Shown: piece by piece, positions 9,981-20,505 of the stretch
Layout: each line of letters opens with the position of its first letter
Numbering within the stretch: the stretch's first letter is position 1
NCBI GenBank assembly: GCA_029861425.1
Contig: JAOTZH010000010.1
Coordinates: 1 to 41,981, forward strand
Length of the DNA stretch: 41,981 nt
Direction of reading: 5' to 3'
Source: Gemmatimonadota bacterium
GTDB lineage: Bacteria; Gemmatimonadota; Gemmatimonadetes; Palauibacterales; Palauibacteraceae
Notes under the pieces: generated by a model
What the model was told of the DNA's origin: nothing
Database searches by the model: none
The model's input: the letters and a program-made list of their open reading frames with translations, nothing else
Program-made: the position numbers and the translations under genes

Positions 9981-11288
9981 TCAGTCCTGCGTCCTCGCCG
10001 TAGCCGAGGGGATCGGCATCTCGACCCGCTGCAGCAGGCCGAGGGCGTGACCGCTGTTCGCATCGAACAGCTCGCGGTACTCGTCCGCGACCGGTTCGGC
10101 CCGCGGGAACTGCATTCGGGCCGGGTTCACGTGCGAGCCGTCCCGGAGGAACTCGTAGTGGAGGTGAGACGCCGTCGCGAGGCCGCTGGAGCCGACAAAG
10201 CCGATGACCTGGCCCTGCTCTACTCTCGCGCCCGAGCGTACGCCGCGGGCGATGCCGCTGAGGTGCGCGTAGCGGGTGCGCAAATTGTTCGCGTGCCGGA
10301 CCTCGATGGCCGTCCCGTAGCTCCCCCAGCCCCCGGCCCGCGTGACCACTCCTCCTCCAGTCGCGCGCACGGGGGTCCCTCGGGAGGCGCCGTAGTCGAT
10401 TCCCAGGTGCGGCCGGGTGCGCCGAAGCACCGGGTGAAACCGGCGCATGCTGAAACCGCTCGTCACGCGCGCGAGATCGAGCGGGGCGAGCAGAAACTGC
10501 CCCCTGAGCGCCTCGCCCTCCCCATCGTAATATTCGACAGGCTCGCTCTGGTCGGGCTGGAAACGGACGGCGGTCAACAGCCTGTCCCCGTTTCGGAACT
10601 CCGCGGCGAGGATCCGCGCGATCCGCACGGATCCGTCCGGCCGCACGTCCCTCGCCATTACCAGCCGGTATGAGTCGTTCGTTCGAATGTCGCGCCAGAA
10701 GTCGATCTGCCACGCGTAGATCCGGGACAACTGTCCGATCATCTGATCGAGCTGCCCGGCGGTCAGGGCGGGTCCGTCGCCGGAGAGACGCGAATCGTAG
10801 AGGTTGGAACCGATCAGCCCCGCGACGAGGATCGTGTCGCGAACGATCCGCACCGAGTCGAGTCGCGCGTCCCACGGCGCGCCATCCCCTTCCGAGGCGA
10901 GGAGATGCAGCGTCCGGTCGCGGTCCAGCTTCAGACTGATCCGGGACAGAGATTCGCCCGGGCGAACCGCGAACGTGATCTCGGTACCCGGACGAAGACG
11001 ACGGGGACTCTCGTATTCCCTGATGGCCTCGACGACTTCGAGGATTTCGCCGCCGGTCAGACCCTGCGTCCCGAAGACTTCGGCGAGTGTCTGCCCCGAC
11101 TGGAGGCTCTCGACCACTTCGACCGGAGGGGGTGGCGTCGGAATCTCCACGACCTTGATCGGCTCCGGCCCTCCGGACGAGCGGAGGAATGCCCAGACGA
11201 GGGCCGTGCCGACCAGACCGGCCCCGAAGGCCGACCACACTCTTCTGTCGCGTAGAAGCTCCAACCGAACCACCCCTTCATCGCGCAC
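9981..11288 (-). CDS. M23 family peptidoglycan metallopeptidase with LysM/OapA-like N-terminal region
   Basis: N-terminal TM, then HPVLRRTRPHLGIDYGASRGTPVRATGGGVVTRAGGWGSYGTAIEVRHANNLRTRYAHLSG...GSSGLATASHLHYEFLRDG (HxxxD and HxH zinc motifs). Confidence 0.92.
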   Translation of the reverse strand: MRDEGVVRLELLRDRRVWSAFGAGLVGTALVWAFLRSSGGPEPIKVVEIPTPPPPVEVVESLQSGQTLAEVFGTQGLTGGEILEVVEAIREYESPRRLRPGTEITFAVRPGESLSRISLKLDRDRTLHLLASEGDGAPWDARLDSVRIVRDTILVAGLIGSNLYDSRLSGDGPALTAGQLDQMIGQLSRIYAWQIDFWRDIRTNDSYRLVMARDVRPDGSVRIARILAAEFRNGDRLLTAVRFQPDQSEPVEYYDGEGEALRGQFLLAPLDLARVTSGFSMRRFHPVLRRTRPHLGIDYGASRGTPVRATGGGVVTRAGGWGSYGTAIEVRHANNLRTRYAHLSGIARGVRSGARVEQGQVIGFVGSSGLATASHLHYEFLRDGSHVNPARMQFPRAEPVADEYRELFDANSGHALGLLQRVEMPIPSATARTQD

Positions 11289-11309
11289 GCCCTCCGGTCA
11301 GCCGCGCGC

Positions 11310-12515
11310 TCAGTCCATCTGCCGCCGAATGAAGGTCGGGATCTCGAGATCCTCGAACTCCTCGGCCGGATCGGTCCAGGGCTCGTCACTGGCAGCACTG
11401 GCCGCCGCCGCGGCCTCCGCCGCCCGCTCTTCCACGAGCTGGGGACCTTCGTACCGCGACCCGATCACGATCGGTTCCGACCGGATCTCCGTGATCGCCT
11501 CCTGCTCCTGCTGCTGCGGCGGCGCCTGCACGGGCGCGGGCTCGTCTTCTTCGACCGGCTCCCCGAACCCCGTGGCGATTACCGTGACGCGAAGAGCGTT
11601 CCGCAACTCCGGCTCGTGGACGACGCCGAAGATCATCTCACCATCCTCGCCAGACGCTTCCTGGATGATGGAGTTGATCGTCGTGACCTCATCGATCGTG
11701 AGGTCGGGTCCGCCGGTGATGTTCACGAGAACGCCCGTGGCACCGTTGATGGATACGTTGTCGAGCAGGGGAGAGCAAATGGCCTGCTGGGCCGCATCCA
11801 CGGCTCGTTCGTCGCCTTCGGCCCTCCCGGTCCCCATGAGCGCGGCACCGCGATTCGACATGACGGTCCGCACGTCGGCGAAGTCCACGTTCACCTCGCC
11901 GGTGACGCTGATGAGGTCGGAGATCCCCTGCGTAGCGTGCAGGAGCACCTCGTCGGCCTTCTTCAACGCCTCTCGAAAAGTGGTGTCCTTCCCGACCACC
12001 GCCAGCAGCCGCTCGTTGGGCACGACGATCATCGTGTCGACGGCTCGTCGGAGCTCGCGGAGACCCATTTCCGCGTGGCGCATCCGTTTCCTGCCCTCGA
12101 AGTGGAACGGCCGCGTCACGATGGCGATGCAAAGTGCACCCATCTCGCGCGCAATGCGGCCGATCACGGGAGCCGACCCCGTCCCCGTACCGCCCCCCAT
12201 CCCCGCGGTCACGAAGACGAGATCGGCGCCCTCGAGCGACTTTCTCACCTCGTCCTCGGTCTCGGCGATCGCCTGACGCCCGATCTCGGGGCGCGCCCCG
12301 GCGCCGAGGCCCCGCGTGAGTCGCTTGCCGATCTGGATCTTGATGTGCGACTCGGACTGCTTGAGTGCCTGCGAGTCCGTATTCACCGCGATGAACTCGA
12401 CGCCCTCGAGCTTCTCGTCGATCATCCGGTTCACGGCGTTCCCGCCGGCGCCACCCACTCCCACGACCTTCATCCTCGCGTTCCGCGAGATGTTGTCGTC
12501 AAACTCGAACACCAT
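11310..12515 (-). CDS. ftsZ: Cell division protein FtsZ
   Basis: [32 protein letters not shown] at 12515. Tubulin signature [13 protein letters not shown]-terminal peptide [11 protein letters not shown]. The ORF-track start at 12971 is an upstream extension. Confidence 0.97.
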   Translation of the reverse strand: MVFEFDDNISRNARMKVVGVGGAGGNAVNRMIDEKLEGVEFIAVNTDSQALKQSESHIKIQIGKRLTRGLGAGARPEIGRQAIAETEDEVRKSLEGADLVFVTAGMGGGTGTGSAPVIGRIAREMGALCIAIVTRPFHFEGRKRMRHAEMGLRELRRAVDTMIVVPNERLLAVVGKDTTFREALKKADEVLLHATQGISDLISVTGEVNVDFADVRTVMSNRGAALMGTGRAEGDERAVDAAQQAICSPLLDNVSINGATGVLVNITGGPDLTIDEVTTINSIIQEASGEDGEMIFGVVHEPELRNALRVTVIATGFGEPVEEDEPAPVQAPPQQQEQEAITEIRSEPIVIGSRYEGPQLVEERAAEAAAAASAASDEPWTDPAEEFEDLEIPTFIRRQMD

Positions 12516-12552
12516 TTGCCCCTCCGCTCCCCCGGTCCCGTTCACATCCGAC

Positions 12553-13782
12553 CTAAAAGAAATCGCGAATCCAACCTCCGACGCGGGCGATCGCCCGCGT
12601 CGCACCTGCCAGACTGCCGCTCCTTCGCTGCAGACTCCCGTACATCGCCAGGCCGACACCAGTCGCGTAGACCGGCGTCGCCACGGCGTTGGTCGCTCCC
12701 GACAACCCGCTTCCCGGTACGCCGAGGCGCACCGGAAGGTTGAAGACGGAGCGAGCGAGTTCGACCGTCTGAGGGGTGCAGACTCCACCCCCGGCGAGGA
12801 CGATCCCGGCGCCCAGCCGGTCCCGGACCCCCGCCTCCTCCAGCTCGTCGTAGACGAGACCCAGGATCTCGTCGAGACGCTGTTCGATGATGTGCGCGAG
12901 GAGCTCCCGCGAGACACGTCGCCCGGCGCCCAGGGACGGCCCCGACACCTCGAGCTGCTCCTCCGGGTCAACGGCGCTCCGACGGGCCGAGCCGTGATTC
13001 TCCTTCAGGCGGCACGCCTCGTCCTCGGGGACACCGAGGCCTCGCGCCACGTCCCGCGTGATGGCCGATCCGCCCCAGGGCATCGTCGCGACGTGCAGCA
13101 TGCGCTTCCCGCCGTACACGAGGACGTCCGTCGAAGCACCGCCGATCTCGATGAGCGCGACGCCAGCGTCCCGGTCCCCGTCGTCGAGCAGCGACAGACC
13201 CGAGGCCAGGGGAGCGATCACGAACTCCTCCGCTCGATAGCCCGCGCGGTCGACCGCCTTCGCGAGATCGCGGCAGGCCGCCGAATCGGCCGTGACGACG
13301 CTGACATCCGCCTCGAGCCGTGTCGCCATCATCCCGACGGGGTCCTGAATCCCGCCTCGGCCGTCCACCGAGTACTCCTGGCAGATCGCGTGAATCAGCT
13401 GCCGATCGGGAGGCACGGGGACGGCCTGGCCGACCTCCTGGACCCTGCGAACGTGAGTGGGAGTGATCTCTGCGCCGGACACCGCCACGACGCCCCGCGA
13501 CCGCGAGGTCTCCACGTACGCGCTCGGAACCGAGATGAAGACGCCATCCGCTTCACGCCCGGACATCCGCTCGGCCTCCTGCAGCGCCTGCCGCACCGAC
13601 GTCGTCGCGGCCTCGAGGTTGGTGATGGCGGGGCCGTTCATCCCGCCCGCCGGGCTCACGCCGACCCCGATCACGCCGAGCGGATCCCCCGCCTCGCGTC
13701 CGGGCGGGCTCTCCGCGATCACCGCGCACGTCTTCGTCGACCCGACGTCGACGCCGGCGATCACCGCGGATCCGGCGATCAC
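12553..13782 (-). CDS. ftsA: Cell division protein FtsA
   Basis: 409 aa. [54 protein letters not shown]-terminal amphipathic tail GGWIRDFF. Lies next to ftsZ. Confidence 0.95.
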   Translation of the reverse strand: MIAGSAVIAGVDVGSTKTCAVIAESPPGREAGDPLGVIGVGVSPAGGMNGPAITNLEAATTSVRQALQEAERMSGREADGVFISVPSAYVETSRSRGVVAVSGAEITPTHVRRVQEVGQAVPVPPDRQLIHAICQEYSVDGRGGIQDPVGMMATRLEADVSVVTADSAACRDLAKAVDRAGYRAEEFVIAPLASGLSLLDDGDRDAGVALIEIGGASTDVLVYGGKRMLHVATMPWGGSAITRDVARGLGVPEDEACRLKENHGSARRSAVDPEEQLEVSGPSLGAGRRVSRELLAHIIEQRLDEILGLVYDELEEAGVRDRLGAGIVLAGGGVCTPQTVELARSVFNLPVRLGVPGSGLSGATNAVATPVYATGVGLAMYGSLQRRSGSLAGATRAIARVGGWIRDFF

Positions 13783-14537
13783 CTTCCCTCCACGGGTGTC
13801 AGGACGACCTGGGCGGGAAACCGCGCGTCCGCGCGAGCGACCTTCTCCTCCTCGGCTTGCCCGAGGGCGAGCGAGACCCTCCGAAGGGCGAGCTCGGTCT
13901 CATCCCGCGGGAGCAGAACCACACCGGCGTCGGCGGCCGGGAGCATGAAGAAGCCGTACCCATCAGGCGCGCTCTCCACCTGGGAGACGACGGAGATGAA
14001 GCCCGGGTCGGCCCGACCCAGACGATCGAGCACACTCGCCATCTCGCGGATGTCCGGGTCGCTGACGAGGTCGTCCTCCAGCGTGGTCACCCCCTGGATG
14101 ACAGGGAGATCGAGGCCCGCCTCGAACGGCTCGAGCGGGAGGACGCGACCCTCTCCGTTCACCGCGCGTAGCTCGGGGGTGGCGACGAGCGCCACGGGCC
14201 TCTTTTCGACGACGACGACGGAGAGCGCCCTGAGTCCGTCTCGCCGGACGGCGGCCTCCCGAATCATCGGGTGCTGGCGGATGCGGTCCTCGATCCCGTC
14301 GACGCGATCCCAGACGGACGCATCGGGCTCCAGCGCGATCAGCTGGTTGATTTCGTCGGCCGGCACGTAGCGGGTACCGACGATCGTGACGTGCTCGACC
14401 CTGAACGCCGGGAGCGTGGCGAGGAGCCTCGGCACCCACTGCGGTACGCCCAGTCCCAACAGGCCCGCGGCCGCGATCACGAACAGGCGGCGAAGGCCGC
14501 GCCGGGTGACGGAAGAAGGAAGGAGGGCAGCGGTCAC
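13779..14537 (-). CDS. ftsQ: Cell division protein FtsQ (POTRA domain)
   Basis: GTG start at 14537 (VTAALLPSSVTRRGLRRLFVIAAAGLLGLGV). TM, then FRVEHVTIVGTRYVPADEINQLIAL (POTRA). Overlaps murB and ftsA by 4 nt each. Confidence 0.88.
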   Translation of the reverse strand: MTAALLPSSVTRRGLRRLFVIAAAGLLGLGVPQWVPRLLATLPAFRVEHVTIVGTRYVPADEINQLIALEPDASVWDRVDGIEDRIRQHPMIREAAVRRDGLRALSVVVVEKRPVALVATPELRAVNGEGRVLPLEPFEAGLDLPVIQGVTTLEDDLVSDPDIREMASVLDRLGRADPGFISVVSQVESAPDGYGFFMLPAADAGVVLLPRDETELALRRVSLALGQAEEEKVARADARFPAQVVLTPVEGR

Positions 14538-15427
14538 GCGGCCCCCAGAGCCACGAGACGATCGTGCGCGAACCCCCAGAACCGGATCTCGGGTTCGAGC
14601 CATACCCCGAGCTGCTCGTGCGCACGCCTCCGGGTCTCGATCATCAACTCCACCACGTCCTCCGCCCTCGCATCCCCGTGATTCACGATGAAGTTCGCAT
14701 GGCGCTCGGCGATCTGCGCGTCGCCGAGTCGCGCGCCCCTCATTCCCACCCGGTCGACGATTTCCCAAGCCGAGCCGTGCGGGTCCCCCGGGTTCTTCCA
14801 GGTCGAGCCCACAGACGGGAGCTCGTACACCTGGTCTCCTACCTTACGACTTCTGAAGTCTAAATGCGCGTCCTCTATAAGCATAGGGTCCCCCGGCTCC
14901 GCCTGAAAGCGTGCACCGATGAAGATCCAGGACTCGGGCAAGTCAACGTGACGATAGCGGAAACCCGCGTCGTTGCTGGCGATTCGCACGACCTCGCCGC
15001 CGTCGTCGACCGCCTCTACCCATTCGACCCTGTGCCACAGCCATTCGTCTCGTGAACCGGCGTTCATGCGCAGCCCACCGCCGATCGTCCCCGGCACCGC
15101 TTCCAGGAAGCGGAATCCCTTTCGCGCTTGCCGACGCGCGGCGTTTGCGAGGGCCGGAAGACGCGCCGCGCCGCCGGCCTCGATCGCACCTTCTGAGACG
15201 GTCAGACGATCGAAGTCCCGACCCAGGATGATCACCGGCTCGTCGACTCCGTCATCCGAGATGAGGACGTTCGCTCCCGTTCCCAGAACCAGGTGCGCCC
15301 CCCCCTCGAGAGCGGCCAGAACCCGCTTCACTTCGTCGATCGTGTCCGGCCTGGCCAGGCGGCGCGCGCACCCACCGATCCGATAGCGCGCGAGGGCGGC
15401 GAGGGGGACGTCAGACTCCCACTCCAC
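14534..15427 (-). CDS. murB: UDP-N-acetylenolpyruvoylglucosamine reductase
   Basis: 297 aa. FAD-binding LVLGTGANVLISDDGVDEPVIILG, AVPGTIGGGLRMNAGSR, LPSVGSTWKNPGD, GDAQIAERHANFIVNHGDA. Confidence 0.95.
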   Translation of the reverse strand: MEWESDVPLAALARYRIGGCARRLARPDTIDEVKRVLAALEGGAHLVLGTGANVLISDDGVDEPVIILGRDFDRLTVSEGAIEAGGAARLPALANAARRQARKGFRFLEAVPGTIGGGLRMNAGSRDEWLWHRVEWVEAVDDGGEVVRIASNDAGFRYRHVDLPESWIFIGARFQAEPGDPMLIEDAHLDFRSRKVGDQVYELPSVGSTWKNPGDPHGSAWEIVDRVGMRGARLGDAQIAERHANFIVNHGDARAEDVVELMIETRRRAHEQLGVWLEPEIRFWGFAHDRLVALGAA

Positions 15428-16846
15428 CTAGGAGAGCGCTCCGCCGCGAGCCGCCCCTCCGGGAGACGACCGCGCGGCCCGAGCCGCGGCTTCGTGCGCG
15501 ATCGCCGTGACGTCGCCCGCGCCCATGAACGCGATCACCCGTCGATTGGCCCCCGCGACCGCCGCGTCGGCCAGCGCGAGCGCCTCGCTGCCGTCGACGA
15601 GCGCGCCGGAGAAGCCGGGCGACGCGACGATGAGATCTGAGCTCACACCCTCGATCGGCTCCTCGCGAGCCGGGTAGATCGGCAATACGGACACGCGGTC
15701 GGCCGACTCGAGCGCGGTTCCGAATTCGGCCGCGAAGTCGCGAGTCCTCGTGAAGAGGTGTGGCTGAAATACGACTTCGATGGCGGCATCCGGGTAGGCC
15801 GCGTGAAGGGCTTCGATCGAAGCCGCCACCTCGGTCGGGTGGTGTGCGTAATCGTCGACGAGTGTCGCCGAGCCCCAGGTACCGAGCACTTCCAGTCGCC
15901 GCCCGACTCCGGAAAACCCGGCCAGGCCGCGAGCCGCAGCGGACGGCCGCGCGCCCAGCGCGAGCGCCACGGCGAAGGCCCCGGCCGCATTTTGCGCGTT
16001 GTGCCGGCCGGGCACTCTCAGTGTGACGTCCGTTTCGCCGCCGGCCCAGATGATCCGCCACCGCCCGTGCGGCGCGTGGGGTGCGAGCCGAAAGTCGGCA
16101 TCGTCGGCGAACCCGTACGACCGCGAACCGGCGTAGTCGGCTCCGAGGGACCGGGCTCCGGCATCGTCCGCGCAAAACAGAAGACCGGTGCCGCCGTCGG
16201 CCCGGCCCGCGAATTCGGCGAAGGCCGCGCGCACCCCGTCGAAGTCGCCATACGTGTCGAGGTGTTCCGCCTCCAGCGAGCTCACCAGCGCGACGGTCGG
16301 GTCGAGCTCGAGGAAGGACCGGTCGTACTCGTCGGCTTCAACCACCGACGGCCCGGTCCCAGTGCGCGCGAACCCGCCCCATGCTCCGACGTGGCCTCCC
16401 ACCATCACGGTCGGATCGAGGCCCGCCGCCTCGCACGCGAAGCCTGTCATCGCGGTGATGGTCGTCTTCCCGTGCGTGCCCGCGATTCCCGCCAAGGGAC
16501 GTCCGTTCAGGGCCGCTCCGAGAGCCCGGGCCCGGCGCAAGACGCGGACGCCGGAACGGAGAGCCGCCTGCACCTCTGGTGCGTCGTCGGGCACGGCCGA
16601 GGTGCGCACGAGGAGGTCGACGCCGTCTACATGCGACGCCCCGTGGCCGGCGGCCACGGCGATGCCGAGAGACGTCAGGTCGCCGTGATCGCCCGGCGAC
16701 CGATCGCAGCCGTCCACCTCGTAGCCGGCGTGGCGCATGAGCTTGGCCAGCCCGCGCATACCCGCCCCCCCGATGCCCACGAGGTGAATGCGGCCTCCGG
16801 GAGCGGGCAAATCGTCTCGCGTCGCGAGACGCGGCGAATCGTTCAT
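15428..16846 (-). CDS. murC: UDP-N-acetylmuramate--L-alanine ligase
   Basis: MNDSPRLATRDDLPAPGGRIHLVGIGGAGMRGLAKLM at 16846. AGIAGTHGKTTITAMTGFA, VVEADEYDRSFLELDP, DDYAHHPTEV. Confidence 0.95.
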   Translation of the reverse strand: MNDSPRLATRDDLPAPGGRIHLVGIGGAGMRGLAKLMRHAGYEVDGCDRSPGDHGDLTSLGIAVAAGHGASHVDGVDLLVRTSAVPDDAPEVQAALRSGVRVLRRARALGAALNGRPLAGIAGTHGKTTITAMTGFACEAAGLDPTVMVGGHVGAWGGFARTGTGPSVVEADEYDRSFLELDPTVALVSSLEAEHLDTYGDFDGVRAAFAEFAGRADGGTGLLFCADDAGARSLGADYAGSRSYGFADDADFRLAPHAPHGRWRIIWAGGETDVTLRVPGRHNAQNAAGAFAVALALGARPSAAARGLAGFSGVGRRLEVLGTWGSATLVDDYAHHPTEVAASIEALHAAYPDAAIEVVFQPHLFTRTRDFAAEFGTALESADRVSVLPIYPAREEPIEGVSSDLIVASPGFSGALVDGSEALALADAAVAGANRRVIAFMGAGDVTAIAHEAAARAARSSPGGAARGGALS

Positions 16847-16865
16847 GGTCGTTTCCGCGTTTGGG

Positions 16866-17987
16866 TCATCGCGCGTCCGTCGTTCGCGCGAGCTCGAGGA
16901 CGGCGCCCGCGATCTCGGCCGCCGCGGTCGGACGCGCACGGGAACGTGCCGCGGAGGACATGGTCTGCAGCCGCCCGGCGTCTTCGAGAAGCGAGCGACA
17001 GCTTCTCCACAGTTCTCCGGTCGAGAGGTCACGTTCTTCATGCGCGACGGCGGCGCCGGCGTCCGCCAGCGCCCGCGCGTTCAGGACCTGGTGGTTCGCC
17101 GCGGCAGTCGGCAGAGGGACGAGCACGGACGGGACCCCCGCCGCGCACAACTCGGCCACGAGCATGGCCCCGGCGCGGCTCAGGGCGAGCGTCGCCCGAT
17201 CCAGTTGCCGACCGAGGTCTCTGATGAACGGGACGACACGAATTCGGGCGGCGGCGGAGAGCGAGGCCGCCTCGGACTCGACGCGATCGGCGTGGTCCCG
17301 GCCGGCGATCCAGACGATGGATACGTCATCCGGTACCGCATCCTCGGCCGCTTCCGACAGGTCCGCCAGGAGCCGCTCGTTGATCGCACGCGCCCCCTGG
17401 CTTCCTCCGACCACGAGCAGGATCCGTCCCTCCGGCCAGTCGAAGCCCGTCGACTCACCGTTCTCCCTGGAGGGGGCGACGGGGTTCCCCGAGTCGACCA
17501 CCCGCGTGTTCGGCCCCACCTCCAGCCGCCCGCGTGCTTCCGGATACCCGAGGTGTACCTGGGCGGCCCGCCGGGCCATGAGCCGTGTCACGATCCCGGG
17601 CTCGGCGTTCTGCTCCTGAAGGACGATCGGTATCCGCTTGAGACGTGACCACCACAGTGCGGCGCCGGAGACGTAGCCGCCGGTGCCCACGACGACGTGA
17701 GGGCGAAACGACCGAAACGCCTTCGACACCCCGACCACGACCGCGGGCGCCGTCCAGATCAGGCGCCAGTTGCGCCACGGTTGCGCCCGACGGATCGGCT
17801 CGAGCGGTAGCAGCCGGTGCGCGTATCCGGACTCGGGCAGGACGCGCGCCTCGATCCCCCGGCGGCTGCCGACGAAGAAGCACTCGGTATCGGGCTCGAG
17901 AGCCCGCGCGGCTTCCGCGATGTTGAGCGCCGGGTAGAGATGGCCCCCGGTCCCGCCCCCCGTGAACAGGATGCGCGCGCCGGCCAC
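16866..17987 (-). CDS. murG: UDP-N-acetylglucosamine--N-acetylmuramyl-(pentapeptide) pyrophosphoryl-undecaprenol N-acetylglucosamine transferase
   Basis: ILFTGGGTGGHLYPALNIAE, GTGGYVSGAALWWSRLKRIPIVLQEQNAEPG, SRAGAMLVAELCAAGVPSVLVPLPTAAANHQ. Confidence 0.96.
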   Translation of the reverse strand: MAGARILFTGGGTGGHLYPALNIAEAARALEPDTECFFVGSRRGIEARVLPESGYAHRLLPLEPIRRAQPWRNWRLIWTAPAVVVGVSKAFRSFRPHVVVGTGGYVSGAALWWSRLKRIPIVLQEQNAEPGIVTRLMARRAAQVHLGYPEARGRLEVGPNTRVVDSGNPVAPSRENGESTGFDWPEGRILLVVGGSQGARAINERLLADLSEAAEDAVPDDVSIVWIAGRDHADRVESEAASLSAAARIRVVPFIRDLGRQLDRATLALSRAGAMLVAELCAAGVPSVLVPLPTAAANHQVLNARALADAGAAVAHEERDLSTGELWRSCRSLLEDAGRLQTMSSAARSRARPTAAAEIAGAVLELARTTDAR

Positions 17988-17989
17988 GC

Positions 17990-19141
17990 TCAGGCGCTCC
18001 GCTTCGAGGCGATGTTCAGCAGGATTCCGGTCACGCCGAGCGCCACGACGATCCCGGTACCGCCCGCGCTGATGAACGGCAGGCTCACTCCGGTCGTCGG
18101 GAGGACACCCATGGTGATGCCCATGTGGAGGAACGCCGCGATGGCGATGATCCCGGTCAGGCCGATCCCGAGCAGTCGCCCGAACAGATCAGGCGCGGAG
18201 GCCGCGATCCGGAGGCCCAGGAGCGTCCAGAAAAGGAACGCGCCCAGCAGGAGCGCGGCACCGACGAACCCCCACTCTTCGGCGATGATCGGGAAGATGA
18301 AGTCGTTCTGGGGCTCGGGCAGGTACTGCAGCTTCTGGGTGCTCTCGCCGAACCCGACGCCGATCGCCCCGCCGGCCCCGATCGCGATGCGCGCCTGCTC
18401 GAGCTGGTACCCGACACCCGTGGCGTCCGCCTCGGGGTTCAGAAACGCCAGCACGCGCCGAAGCTGATAGCTGTTGCTCCGGATCTGCAGCCACAGCAGC
18501 GGGACGAGCGGCGCCGCGAGCAGCGCGAAATGCCGGAATCGGGCCCCGGCCGCGAAGAGAACGATCGCCGCCAGACAGGCCGTGATGAGCGTGGCGGACA
18601 GGTGGGGCTCGATGAGAATCAGCCCCAGGACGGGCGCGAGGACGAGCAGGAACGGAAGCAGCCCTTCGCGGAAGCTCCCCAGCCGGTCCTGCTTTCGCTC
18701 GGCCAGAGCGGCGACCCAGATGACCACCGCCACCTTCGCGAATTCGCTCGGCTGGAACGACGGTCCGAGCGCGATCCAGCGCCGGGCGCCGTTTCGGACC
18801 GGGGCGATCTCGAGCGTCCAGGGCAGGACCACCAGCACCAGCATGGCGACGACGACCGCGAGAATCGGCCACGCGAGCTTTCGGTACACCCGGTAATCGA
18901 TGAAGGTCGCGATGAGCAGGGCGACCGCGCCGACCGCCGCCCGTGCGAGCTGACTGACGAGAAAATAGCTGTCGGGAAGCCCTGCCTTCTGGGCCGCGAA
19001 GGAGCTCGCGGAATACACGGATAGGAGCCCCACCAGGACGAGCCCCCCCGTCACGGCCAGCAACCCCCGTCGAACCCACGTGGGCGAGCCCGTCGTACTC
19101 TGGACGGGGGCGAGGCCCCAGTCGAGGGCCGCCTGCGTCAT
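17990..19141 (-). CDS. ftsW: Putative peptidoglycan glycosyltransferase FtsW (SEDS)
   Basis: MTQAALDWGLAPVQ at 19141. Multi-TM. PVRNGARRWIALGPSFQPSEFAKVAVV, EWGFVGAALLL, GVSLPFISAGGTGIVV. 4-nt overlap with murD. Confidence 0.95.
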   Translation of the reverse strand: MTQAALDWGLAPVQSTTGSPTWVRRGLLAVTGGLVLVGLLSVYSASSFAAQKAGLPDSYFLVSQLARAAVGAVALLIATFIDYRVYRKLAWPILAVVVAMLVLVVLPWTLEIAPVRNGARRWIALGPSFQPSEFAKVAVVIWVAALAERKQDRLGSFREGLLPFLLVLAPVLGLILIEPHLSATLITACLAAIVLFAAGARFRHFALLAAPLVPLLWLQIRSNSYQLRRVLAFLNPEADATGVGYQLEQARIAIGAGGAIGVGFGESTQKLQYLPEPQNDFIFPIIAEEWGFVGAALLLGAFLFWTLLGLRIAASAPDLFGRLLGIGLTGIIAIAAFLHMGITMGVLPTTGVSLPFISAGGTGIVVALGVTGILLNIASKRSA

Positions 19142-20505
19142 TCCGCCTCCTCCGCCTGGAGCGCCCGCACGTACTTCTCGAACGCGTCTCCACGGACGGC
19201 ATAGCTGGGGAACATGTCGTAGCTGGAACACGCGGGGGAAAGCAGCACGGCGTCCCCCGGCTCGGCGAGCGCACGGGCGCGGCGGACCGCTTTTTCGAGT
19301 CCGTTCGCGATCTCGAGCTCGACCTCGGGACCGAGCTCGCGGAGGATGAGTGGGGCGCTCTCTCCGATCGCGATCACCGAGCGCGCGTTCTCCAGCGCCG
19401 GAATCAACGACGTGTAGGGCTCGCCTTTGTGACGTCCTCCCATGATCACGATGAGCGGGCGTTCGAAAGCCTCGAGCGCGACTCGGGCGGCGGAGATGTT
19501 CGTGGCCTTCGAGTCGTTCACCCACAGCACATCGTCGAACTCCGCGACGGGGGCCAGGCGGTGCGGGAGGCCATGGAAGGTCCGAAGGCCGGCCCCGATC
19601 TCGTCCGCCGTGCATCCCGCCAGCGAGGCCGCGAGGCCGGCCATGAGGGCGTTCGTCCAGTTGTGCCGGCCGAGCAGCGGAAGATCAGACGTCGAGATCC
19701 AGTCGTGAGTGACGCCGTCCCGGCACTGTACGAGGCGTCCTTCCTGGACGAAGGCTCCGTCCCCATCCGCCGGCTCGAGCGTCGCGAGGACCCGTTGACC
19801 GGCGACTCCGCTGACGAGCTCGAGGACCGCGGGATCATCTCCGTTGAGGACCCAGAAGCTCTCCTCGCTCGCGTTGGCGAAGAGCCGCGCCTTGTCGGCG
19901 TAGTATCGATCGAGGCTGGCGTACCGATCCAGATGGTCTGGCGCGAGGTTCAGGAGCACGCCGATCGCGGGGGCGAAGGACTCGAGATCCGCGAGCTGGA
20001 ACGAGCTCAGCTCCACGACGACCCAGTCCGGCTGGTCCTCCAGCAGCGCCACGTCCGACAGCGGCCGGCCGATGTTGCCGGCGGTGACCGCCGACCGCCC
20101 GGCGTGCTCGAGCAGGTGACCGCACAACGCGGTCGCCGTCGTCTTGCCGTTCGTTCCAGTGATCCCGACCACTCTCGACCGCAGCTGCCGGAAAGCCACC
20201 TCGATCTCCGCCACGGTTCGCAGCTTGGCGTCCCGGACCGCGCTCCGAACCTCGGTGGCCGGATCGATACCGGGACTGGTCACCACCAGCCTCGATTCGA
20301 GAATCCGCGCGATGTCGTGACCACCGGCCTCCGCGTCGATCCCCGCCGCGATGAGCTCCGCCGCTGCGGCGCGCTGCGCGTCCCCCGCACCGGCGTCGCT
20401 CGCGTAGACCCGACCGCCCATCTCGTTGACGAGTCGGGCCGCCGCCGCTCCCGACGCCCCGAGACCCAGGATCGCGACCGGGTCGCCGCGTTCGAACAGG
20501 TCCAT
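19138..20505 (-). CDS. murD: UDP-N-acetylmuramoylalanine--D-glutamate ligase
   Basis: MDLFERGDPVAILGLGASGAAAARLV at 20505. VVGITGTNGKTTATALCGHLL, NLAPDHLDRYASLDRYYADKARLF, WVNDSKATNISAARVAL, LSPACSSYDMF. Confidence 0.95.
   Translation of the reverse strand: MDLFERGDPVAILGLGASGAAAARLVNEMGGRVYASDAGAGDAQRAAAAELIAAGIDAEAGGHDIARILESRLVVTSPGIDPATEVRSAVRDAKLRTVAEIEVAFRQLRSRVVGITGTNGKTTATALCGHLLEHAGRSAVTAGNIGRPLSDVALLEDQPDWVVVELSSFQLADLESFAPAIGVLLNLAPDHLDRYASLDRYYADKARLFANASEESFWVLNGDDPAVLELVSGVAGQRVLATLEPADGDGAFVQEGRLVQCRDGVTHDWISTSDLPLLGRHNWTNALMAGLAASLAGCTADEIGAGLRTFHGLPHRLAPVAEFDDVLWVNDSKATNISAARVALEAFERPLIVIMGGRHKGEPYTSLIPALENARSVIAIGESAPLILRELGPEVELEIANGLEKAVRRARALAEPGDAVLLSPACSSYDMFPSYAVRGDAFEKYVRALQAEEAE

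Noticed and set aside
12316-14370. Plus-strand ORF of 684 aa over ftsA/ftsQ
   Set aside because: Antisense to ftsA and ftsQ; low-complexity Arg/Ser/Pro translation, no domain.
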